From positions 1-64,000 of the forward strand of contig CAYPQF010000038.1 in assembly GCA_964412815.1 (NCBI GenBank): a DNA stretch of 64,000 bases, read 5' to 3'. This stretch comes from JAOAFZ01 sp964412815. Lineage in GTDB: Bacteria > Patescibacteriota > Microgenomatia > UBA1406 > GWC2-37-13. A program made the translations under genes and the position numbers. Within the stretch, counting starts at the first letter, position 1. Each line of letters begins with the position of its first letter. Shown one piece after another: positions 58,532-64,000 of this stretch. The notes under the pieces were generated by a model. It made no database searches. It had not been told where the DNA came from and worked only from the letters and a program-made list of their open reading frames with translations.

Positions 58532-60052
58532 TTACTGCACCAGTACTGTTGTACCAACCTCCGCCCATTGGTAGAGCTGCGTCATCTTGTCGAGCGGCGT
58601 GTTTATACATCCGTGACTGCCAACACTTAAGTAGTCCATCGTTCCATACACCGTCCTCCACGACGCATCATGGAGTCCGTACCCCTGGTAAAACGGCATC
58701 CAGTAGGTAACCATGTTGTCATAAAAAATACCCGGAAATGGCGATCGCATCCGGAAATTCATCGTTTTGAGGTAGATCGCAAATTGACCTTTCACGGTTT
58801 CAAATCCAGCTTTGCCGGTGGTAACGGGGACAGGTTCCGTGAAAATAGAGATACCGTTTTCGTACGCGTATAAACGTTGTTTGGCAATATCGACCAGGAT
58901 CAGTTTGGGGACATCAACCGGAGGGACCGGAATTCCTGACTCTTGTTCGCGCCGTTTTTGTTCTGCCAACAGGGCCTGCCGCTCCTGTTCTTCGATCTCC
59001 TGTTTTTTCGAACGGGTTGTTTCCAGTACCGGATAGACATCCGTGGCTGCCAGCTGCTGTAACTGCGTACTGCTCGCTTCTACTGACTTTACCGTAATCA
59101 GATTGGTAGCGGATGATTTTAACTGATTCAGTTTGGCAATCTGTTCAGAAAACCCTGACCGTTTACTAAAAAAAGCCAGTAATGTATCTGCTTCTGACAG
59201 CGCTGCAGTGACGTTGGTCAGCACCAGGTCACGTTTTGCCCGTTCCATCGACGAAAGCAGCTGTCCGATGGTATCTTCGCAGGTCTTGATTTCAGCAACC
59301 AGTGTATCAAACTCCATGGTTCCCAGCTTGGACTCAAGCGAGGTTGTATAGGCTATCCATTCATCACGTTTGGCTATAGTAAAGTTGACCGAGGTAGCCA
59401 GATTGGATTTGAGACGATCTTTGCAGTCACTCAGTTCTGCCCGCATTTCGGTGGTTACTTTGACTTCACGTTCGGTAATCTGTTTCCGGTAATCAGAGAC
59501 CTGCTCAACACTCAGTTCGCCTTTGGCTGAAACATCTTTCACACTCAGCAGAAAGCCCTGAACTTCGTCCTGCGAAGGGTACTGATACTCCTGAGCAATG
59601 GTGTGTTTTCGCTCCAGTTCTGCTAAATCCTGATTAAACGCATCCTGTTCCTGTTTGAGGACAGTACTGTACTGTGCATTGATTTGCTTATTAAGACCTT
59701 CCAGTTCGCTTTCTGCAGCAAATAAATACCATAAAAAGGCACCCTGTCCTGATGAAGCTATTTTCTTGTCCGCACCAGAGAGCTGTGCATAGTACTCCTG
59801 AGCATTGTAACCGTACTCTTCGACGACCGCAATCTTTGCCGTTGCGTCTTCGAGCAGAAGTTTCGTCCGTGCCTGCATTTTAAGGCCAAAGAAATAATAG
59901 AGCGCACTACCCGCTCCGATTAAAACCAGAAGAGTCAGGACAATCATGATGGTGGATAATCTGCGCGGCTGCATCTGAAGCGGAGCAACCTGATTGTGCT
60001 GAGACGGATTCTGCCCTGGACTAAAAACAGTTCCCTGATCCGCAATCGTCAT
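58532..60052 (-). CDS. L,D-transpeptidase (YkuD) with long coiled-coil stalk
   Basis: 506 residues: a cytoplasmic ~35-residue head, one anchor helix (~37-58), a ~310-residue helical coiled-coil stalk (TKLLLEDATAKIAVVEEY ... EIEEQERQALLAEQKRREQ) and a YkuD catalytic domain (~385-506). LILVDIAKQRLYAYENG opens it; His461 (GLHDASWR) and SHGC (479-482, Cys482) are catalytic. It should form 3-3 peptidoglycan crosslinks or attach proteins to the wall, with the stalk spanning from the membrane. TATAAT lies 8 nt before ATG. Confidence 0.93.
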   Translation of the reverse strand: MTIADQGTVFSPGQNPSQHNQVAPLQMQPRRLSTIMIVLTLLVLIGAGSALYYFFGLKMQARTKLLLEDATAKIAVVEEYGYNAQEYYAQLSGADKKIASSGQGAFLWYLFAAESELEGLNKQINAQYSTVLKQEQDAFNQDLAELERKHTIAQEYQYPSQDEVQGFLLSVKDVSAKGELSVEQVSDYRKQITEREVKVTTEMRAELSDCKDRLKSNLATSVNFTIAKRDEWIAYTTSLESKLGTMEFDTLVAEIKTCEDTIGQLLSSMERAKRDLVLTNVTAALSEADTLLAFFSKRSGFSEQIAKLNQLKSSATNLITVKSVEASSTQLQQLAATDVYPVLETTRSKKQEIEEQERQALLAEQKRREQESGIPVPPVDVPKLILVDIAKQRLYAYENGISIFTEPVPVTTGKAGFETVKGQFAIYLKTMNFRMRSPFPGIFYDNMVTYWMPFYQGYGLHDASWRTVYGTMDYLSVGSHGCINTPLDKMTQLYQWAEVGTTVLVQ

Positions 60053-60145
60053 ACTGTTCCATTATAGCGTTCTGAACCTGTTGCTGGCAAGCCGAGTAGA
60101 ATGATAATAACGTTCTCTTAACTGTCTCTTTGTTATGATACTACT

Positions 60146-60547
60146 ATGAAAAACAAATCAACTTTTTCAACTGAAGAGCTCAAGAAGAGATTGTCAGACA
60201 TGGAGTACGCCGTAACACAGGAAAAAGCGACAGAGCCACCATTTACCGGCGCTTTTGTCCATAACAAAGAACAGGGAACTTATACCTGTATTGTCTGTGG
60301 AACCCCTCTCTTCAGTTCAGATACCAAATTTGATTCCGGGAGCGGTTGGCCCAGCTTTTGGGATGTCATTGAAAATGGAAACGTAGAACTTCATGATGAC
60401 TTCAGCTATGGCATGAACCGGGTAGAAGTAGTCTGTGCTACCTGTGGAGCTCATCTCGGGCATGTTTTTAACGATGGTCCGGCAGAAAAAACAGGACAGC
60501 GATATTGTATTAACTCTGCAGCGTTAGAGTTTAAAATGAAGGGATAG
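60146..60547 (+). CDS. msrB: Peptide methionine-(R)-S-oxide reductase B
   Basis: 133 residues. Zinc Cys pairs C48/C51 (CIVC) and C97/C100 (CATC), FDSGSGWPSFW substrate-binding block, and catalytic Cys121 in GQRYCINSAAL; no extra resolving Cys in the first strand, so thioredoxin or an alternative route recycles it. It repairs oxidised methionine. TATGAT (60134-60139) ends exactly 6 nt before ATG. Confidence 0.95.
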   Translation: MKNKSTFSTEELKKRLSDMEYAVTQEKATEPPFTGAFVHNKEQGTYTCIVCGTPLFSSDTKFDSGSGWPSFWDVIENGNVELHDDFSYGMNRVEVVCATCGAHLGHVFNDGPAEKTGQRYCINSAALEFKMKG

Positions 60548-60620
60548 TGCAACGGGTAACGCTTTGTGACGATCAAGCACAAACGCGCTTGAACGCACAA
60601 AACGTACCTGAGGGTGAATC

Positions 60621-60884
60621 TTATTCACGGTTTTCTTTTGGCTTGGCAACATTAACAACCAGCGGACGTCCTTCGACATCTTTCTGGTGCATTGCATCAA
60701 CTGCTGCCTGTGCTTCTTCTTCGGTTGAGAACGTAACGAAACCGAATCCTTTTGAACGACCAGAATGACGCTCAGTGATTACGATTGCTTCGACGACTTC
60801 TCCAAACTGTGAGAACAGTTCACGGAGTTGCTCATCACGAATTGACCATGGTAAATTACCAACGTAGAGTTTCTTATTATCCAT
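60621..60884 (-). CDS. RRM-domain RNA-binding protein
   Basis: 87 residues, a single RRM: RNP2 LYVGNL (6-11), RNP1 KGFGFVTF (45-52), ending in a short basic tail (AKPKENRE). Small RRM proteins of this type bind single-stranded RNA and are often cold-induced in bacteria. It is one of the few genes here with a Shine-Dalgarno sequence (GGTGGAG before ATGAATG) and a long leader. Confidence 0.92.
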   Translation of the reverse strand: MDNKKLYVGNLPWSIRDEQLRELFSQFGEVVEAIVITERHSGRSKGFGFVTFSTEEEAQAAVDAMHQKDVEGRPLVVNVAKPKENRE

Positions 60885-60995
60885 TCATCTCCACCCGCCT
60901 TTCACATTTGGAATAAATTATTAATCCAAATGAAGTCTTGCTCTGGAGATTCTTTTCATCGCAGATTAAAACATTCATTCTAAGAGTATATTATA
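60885..60995 (-). promoter_or_regulatory. Long leader and -10 box of the RRM protein gene
   Basis: TATAAT on the minus strand at 60995-60990 predicts a leader of about 100 nt, ending with GGCGGGTGGAGATGA before the ATG. Long structured leaders are typical of cold-shock mRNAs. From 60996 to 61156 I see nothing further that can be supported. Confidence 0.5.
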
Positions 60996-61156
60996 CCATG
61001 TTAAAACACGGGTGTTTGTGAGGAATATCATATTGAGGCTAAAAAGGAGTGTTTTTAACGGCTATTTAGCGCAAAAAGAACGAAAAAACGTTTGATATAT
61101 AAAACTCTGGGATGAAATTCTATGGAGGGGATGAACAATAAATAGTTACTGAATGT

Positions 61157-61200
61157 AGTGGTATCTCCGGCGAGGGGGTGCCTCGCCGGAGCGTGCCACT
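61157..61200. terminator. GC-rich hairpin without U tract, end of island 3
   Basis: CTCCGGCGAGG (61165-61175) pairs perfectly with CCTCGCCGGAG (61181-61191); outside it AGTGG (61157-61161) pairs with CCACT (61196-61200). No T-run on either strand. It lies after the stop of the GC-rich gene at 61235, as in islands 1 and 2. Confidence 0.5.
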
Positions 61201-61234
61201 GGAAAACAGGGTGTCGAGCCGGCCGTGAACAGAG

Positions 61235-61582
61235 CTAGCCGCGGACGCCGCTGCCGTCGCTCGACAGGCTGGTCAGCGGGGCGCGCGGGTTGGACTCCAC
61301 CTCCTCCTCGGCCAGCACGCGGGCGCGCTGGAGCGACTTCATGATCTTCTCGATCTGGAGCGGGCTCTGCACCCGGATCAGCTCCTCGAGGATCTTGAGC
61401 AGCTCCAGGTTGGTCGCCGGCAGCTGGAGGTCGTCCTCCGGCAGGCCGATCTGCACGAGCATGCGCCCGTAGACGCGGATGATCTCGATCTGGCCGCGCA
61501 GCACGACCTCGAGGACACGCGGGTTGTTGAGGTCGATAGTCCGCCCGTCGTTGATCAGCTGGCTGATGCCGCTGATCAACAT
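61235..61582 (-). CDS. GC-rich helical protein, unknown (island 3, second frame)
   Basis: 115 residues, soluble and helical: MLISGISQLINDGRTIDLNN, a helical core (VVLRGQIEIIRVYGRMLVQIGLP) and ELLKILEELIRVQSPLQIEKIMKS, ending in a polar tail. The ATG overlaps the previous stop as ATGTTGA. Either coupled translation of two proteins, or one ~165-residue protein split by a frameshift; the composition is continuous across the junction. Strongly GC-rich codons. No family recognised. Confidence 0.5.
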   Translation of the reverse strand: MLISGISQLINDGRTIDLNNPRVLEVVLRGQIEIIRVYGRMLVQIGLPEDDLQLPATNLELLKILEELIRVQSPLQIEKIMKSLQRARVLAEEEVESNPRAPLTSLSSDGSGVRG

Positions 61583-61734
61583 GTGTAGAGGGGCACCGTG
61601 GCGCCCCGCAGGTTGCCGGTGGTCAGCTCGTTCAGAGCGTTGCTCGACAGACCGTTCCCCGTCAGGGCGCCGCGGAGCTGCAGAACCGTGCGGTTGTCCA
61701 TCTCGAGCGGCAGGGTGGGGTACTCCTGAGTCAT
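61576..61734 (-). CDS. GC-rich short frame, unknown (island 3, first frame)
   Basis: 52 residues (MTQEYPTLPLEMDNRTVLQL..., ending ATVPLYTC) from ATG at 61734, with a strong ribosome site (CAGAGGAG, 8 nt away) behind a ~50-nt leader. A promoter TTGCAA (61815-61820) - 17 - TATTAT (61792-61797) lies upstream on the minus strand. It is linked to the next frame by a 7-base overlap. Soluble; function unknown. Confidence 0.5.
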   Translation of the reverse strand: MTQEYPTLPLEMDNRTVLQLRGALTGNGLSSNALNELTTGNLRGATVPLYTC

Positions 61735-61873
61735 CGCGATCTCTCCTCTGTTTGTTAGGTGCTTCTTTCCAGTGGCTTTTAAGCCTATAGTATAATACCA
61801 CTATCTATATCTAATTGCAATAATCCCTATCAATTATGGGTTGACAAGCGAAACAAAAAGTACTACATTTGGA

Positions 61874-61889
61874 GTAAACAAGTGTTCAC
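61874..61889 (+). promoter_or_regulatory. LexA (SOS) operator of the exonuclease/GIY-YIG gene
   Basis: GTAAAC-AAGT-GTTCAC, a perfect match to the pattern at lexA, umuD and umuC. It covers the -35 region; TAAAAT (61902-61907) ends 6 nt before the ATG. Confidence 0.85.
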
Positions 61890-61913
61890 CAGTTGACCGT
61901 ATAAAATCTGCGT

Positions 61914-63329
61914 ATGCTTCCCAACACATTTTCCTTTGTCGATATCGAGACCACCGGCGGCAGTGTCACCGGCGATCGCATCATAGAGATTGGTATCCTT
62001 CGCGTGGAGGATGGCAAGATTGTGGAGAAATTCGAGTCTCTGGTTAATCCTCATCATTATATTCCCGAGTTTATTACCGGAATCACCGGTATTCGAGCTG
62101 AGGATTTAACAGGAGCTCCCACTTTTGAAGAACTTCAGGAGCGCATCTACCCCTTACTGGAAAATAGTGTATTTGTAGCGCACAACGCCCGGTTTGACTA
62201 TGGCTTTATCCGGAATGAGTTCCGACGCCAGGACTACACATTTTCAGCAAAGGTATTGTGCACCGCCAAACTATCCCGTCTGCTCTATCCTCATCACCGT
62301 AAACACAATCTGGACAGCATTATTCAGCGTTTCGGCTTTGCTTGCGAACGTCGTCATCGCGCGTTTGATGACGCGGCAGTTCTGTGGGACTATTACCAGG
62401 CTATGCTCGATGAGTTTGGTGTTGAAGCTATGCTCAAGGCCGTTCAACAGGTCATGAAGTTGCCCAGCACCCCGATTCACCTCTCACAAGAAGAACTGGA
62501 CAGATTGCCGGAGATGCCCGGCATCTACGAGTTTTATGGCGATCAGGAAGTGCCGCTGTACATCGGTAAAAGTACCAATATCCGTGAACGGGTACTCTCT
62601 CACTTCTCGGGGGACCATGCGCGTTCGGCCGAGATGGATATCTCACAACAGATTAAGCGCATTGAGACTATTCCCACTGCCGGAGAACTGGGAGCATTAT
62701 TGCTGGAGTCGGAGCTGGTCAAGCATAAACAACCGGTATACAACAGACATCTACGTATTAAAAACGTGCATACGGTGATTTTTGAAGAACGCACCCCGGA
62801 AGGGTATAAAATACCGAAAATAGCAGAGATGTCCGAGATTCCCGGAGACACAGTTGCCTCAATTCTTCATATTGCCAAGTCAAAACGGCAAGCAAAAGAG
62901 TTTCTGGAAGAGCTCTGCAGGAAACACAGCCTGTGCCGGAAGCTAATGGGCGTTGAGAAAACAAAAAGCAGCTGTTTTTCCTATAAACTGGGGCAGTGTC
63001 ACGGCGCCTGTGTAGGGGAAGAGCTGGTTGATTCGTATAATCTCCTCTTTGATGTCGTTTTCGAGAACTACCGGGTACTCCCCTGGCCCTATTCAGGTAA
63101 AATTGTGATTCAGGAAGAAAACCAGATTATTGAGAAAAAAGAGTTGTTTGTGTTCGAAAACTGGTGTTTTCTCGGCAAGGTGGACGAAGAGTCTGTGTAC
63201 GACATACCTGAGATGCGCTTTGAACACTGGTTTGAGTACGATATTTACAAAATTATCCGTGGATTTCTGCGTAAAAAACCTTCACGGGTAGTTGATCTTT
63301 CGGTTCTTTCTACTGCGTCATCTCAATAA
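61914..63329 (+). CDS. DnaQ-type exonuclease fused to a UvrC/Cho-like GIY-YIG nuclease
   Basis: 471 residues. Residues 1-~170 are a DEDDh 3'-5' exonuclease (Asp10 and Glu12 in FVDIETTGG, Asp95 in HNARFDYGF, His148 and Asp152/153 in RHRAFDDAA). Residues ~198-280 are a GIY-YIG domain (GIY 203-205, YIG 216-218, Arg226 in TNIRERVLSHF). The remainder carries Cys residues (CRKHSLCRKLMG ... CFSYKLGQCHGAC), similar to Cho/UvrC middle parts. It lacks the UvrC C-terminal nuclease. Similar fusions occur in mycobacteria. The SOS operator supports a role in damage repair, as for E. coli cho. Confidence 0.92.
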   Translation: MLPNTFSFVDIETTGGSVTGDRIIEIGILRVEDGKIVEKFESLVNPHHYIPEFITGITGIRAEDLTGAPTFEELQERIYPLLENSVFVAHNARFDYGFIRNEFRRQDYTFSAKVLCTAKLSRLLYPHHRKHNLDSIIQRFGFACERRHRAFDDAAVLWDYYQAMLDEFGVEAMLKAVQQVMKLPSTPIHLSQEELDRLPEMPGIYEFYGDQEVPLYIGKSTNIRERVLSHFSGDHARSAEMDISQQIKRIETIPTAGELGALLLESELVKHKQPVYNRHLRIKNVHTVIFEERTPEGYKIPKIAEMSEIPGDTVASILHIAKSKRQAKEFLEELCRKHSLCRKLMGVEKTKSSCFSYKLGQCHGACVGEELVDSYNLLFDVVFENYRVLPWPYSGKIVIQEENQIIEKKELFVFENWCFLGKVDEESVYDIPEMRFEHWFEYDIYKIIRGFLRKKPSRVVDLSVLSTASSQ

Positions 63330-63360
63330 CCTCGTAGTCCGTATCATCCCCACTTATTTA

Positions 63361-63390
63361 TTGACTTTCCTTCCCTATTTCAGTTACAGT
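63361..63390 (+). promoter_or_regulatory. Promoter of the alpha-glucan phosphorylase gene
   Basis: TTGACT (63361-63366), 18-bp spacer, TACAGT (63385-63390). The ~43-nt leader contains ACACG-CTTG-CGTGT (63401-63414), a small CUUG-loop hairpin, and no Shine-Dalgarno sequence. Confidence 0.55.
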
Positions 63391-63439
63391 ATAGAAGTAC
63401 CACACGCTTGCGTGTCATCTTATTCACTTTATTTATACC

Positions 63440-64000
63440 ATGCAAAACACTAAAGTCGCCTACTTTTCGATGGAAATTATGCTCCGTACCCATATCCCGA
63501 CCTATGCAGGCGGACTCGGAATGCTTGCAGGAGATCTGCTCCGTTCATGCGCCGATATGAGGGTTCCAGCGGTGGGAGTGACACTGGTCTATAATGGGGT
63601 TCATTTTGTCCAAAAGATTAATGCGGACGGGTCGCAGAGTTACACCGAGTACGACTGGAGAAAAAACGATCAATTTACCAAGCTACCCGAAGAAATTACG
63701 CTCAAGATTGATGGTCAGGACGTAATTGTAGGGGTCTGGCGCTATGATATCGTCGGCTTTTCCGAGTTTGTAGTGCCGGTGTTTTTGCTAGATACCGATC
63801 ACTATCTGAACCAGCCATGGATGAAGCACATCACTGATAGTTTGTACGGCGGTGACCATTATGCCCGCATTTGTCAGGAACTGGTACTGGGCATTGGTGG
63901 CGTACGGATGTTGCGAGAACTAGGGTACAAGGACGTCGAGTTCTTCCATATGAACGAAGGTCATGCGGCATTTGTCCCGCTGGAACTACTACGGGAGAAT
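63440..64000 (+). CDS. glgP: Alpha-glucan (glycogen) phosphorylase, 3'-truncated by the window
   Basis: 187 residues are visible. VAYFSMEIMLRTHIPTYAGGLGMLAGDLLRSCADM is the N-terminal sugar-phosphate region of the short bacterial/archaeal alpha-glucan phosphorylases (GT35), and FHMNEGHAAFVPLELL is another GT35 block. The PLP-binding lysine lies beyond the window. It should release glucose 1-phosphate from glycogen or maltodextrins. In E. coli-type enzymes ~100 further N-terminal residues precede this block, so this is the short clade. Confidence 0.92.
   Translation, partial: MQNTKVAYFSMEIMLRTHIPTYAGGLGMLAGDLLRSCADMRVPAVGVTLVYNGVHFVQKINADGSQSYTEYDWRKNDQFTKLPEEITLKIDGQDVIVGVWRYDIVGFSEFVVPVFLLDTDHYLNQPWMKHITDSLYGGDHYARICQELVLGIGGVRMLRELGYKDVEFFHMNEGHAAFVPLELLREN

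Larger units (their letters stand above)
61195..61776. repeat. 11-bp inverted repeat flanking island 3
   Basis: GCCACTGGAAA (61195-61205) and its exact inverse TTTCCAGTGGC (61766-61776) bracket both GC-rich frames about 580 bp apart. They could be the ends of a small cassette; islands 1 and 2 do not show the same repeat. Confidence 0.4.

Noticed and set aside
60573..60592. Hairpin TCAAGC/GCTTGA between msrB and the RRM gene as a terminator
   Set aside because: Short stem and no T-run on either strand; could be chance.
1..64000. Recoded UGA (glycine) as in some Patescibacteria
   Set aside because: TGA ends many well-supported genes (purL, folD, purB neighbours, umu genes) at family-typical lengths, and no gene needs TGA read through.
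1..64000. tRNA, rRNA or tmRNA genes
   Set aside because: No cloverleaf with a GGTTCGA-type T-loop or rRNA core sequence was seen on either strand; intergenic gaps are too short or fully accounted for.

Overview
This window looks like a chromosome segment of a small-genome bacterium, most likely a member of the Candidate Phyla Radiation (Patescibacteria); Microgenomates is my best guess. No rRNA or ribosomal protein marker is present, so this placement is inference. It rests on the dense gene packing, the standard genetic code, the many membrane-anchored orphan proteins with Thr/Pro linkers, families such as DUF5671, DUF4230 and DUF4112, and a pilin-like two-helix tail on a surface protein. 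A second genome-wide habit is visible: many genes have a -10 box exactly 6 nt upstream of ATG and no Shine-Dalgarno sequence, which predicts leaderless mRNAs.

Layout. 1-5.4 kb: end of a secreted protein, a PdeM-like phosphoesterase, then umuC and umuD, each with its own SOS operator and separated by a GC-rich two-gene cassette. 5.4-25.1 kb: envelope and housekeeping genes (DUF5671 pair, signal peptidase I fused to a CAP domain, MscS, two cation/proton antiporters, class IV aminotransferase, 6-phosphogluconolactonase, TruB, Dus, a propeller surface protein, a tandem CBM2 surface protein). 25.2-27.1 kb: accessory patch with AT-rich orphan genes, a truncated gene and a decayed IS5-family element. 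27.2-32.1 kb: VIT1-type transporter, a lysozyme-like surface protein, lexA with two operators, hydrolase, MazG-like and NrnA. 32.1-47.8 kb: one large purine cluster on the minus strand (purF-N-D-L-Q, then purP2-purP1-folD-purB-K-E-C-M). 47.9-50.6 kb: divergent pyrD-pyrK and a 2-hydroxyacid dehydrogenase. 50.6-64 kb: orphan surface protein, DUF4112, a convergent two-component pair, NhaP-like antiporter, CorA, L,D-transpeptidase, MsrB, RRM protein, another GC-rich cassette, an SOS-controlled exonuclease/GIY-YIG nuclease, and the start of an alpha-glucan phosphorylase.

How it works together. The purine cluster encodes the route from PRPP to AICAR, with FolD supplying 10-formyl-THF for PurN. It lacks PurH; instead it carries two archaeal-type PurP proteins, one canonical and one with a degraded ATP-grasp loop, and no recognisable IMP cyclohydrolase. 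purF is preceded by a promoter, a 24-codon leaderless reading frame and an intrinsic terminator, a likely attenuator. Matching operators (GTRAAC-N4-GTTYAC) define a small SOS regulon of lexA, umuD, umuC and the exonuclease-GIY-YIG gene. The UmuD homologue has lost both catalytic residues of its self-cleaving dyad. Four GC-rich genes at three loci share Shine-Dalgarno leaders and GC-rich hairpins without U tracts, and look foreign to the leaderless, more moderate-GC host.
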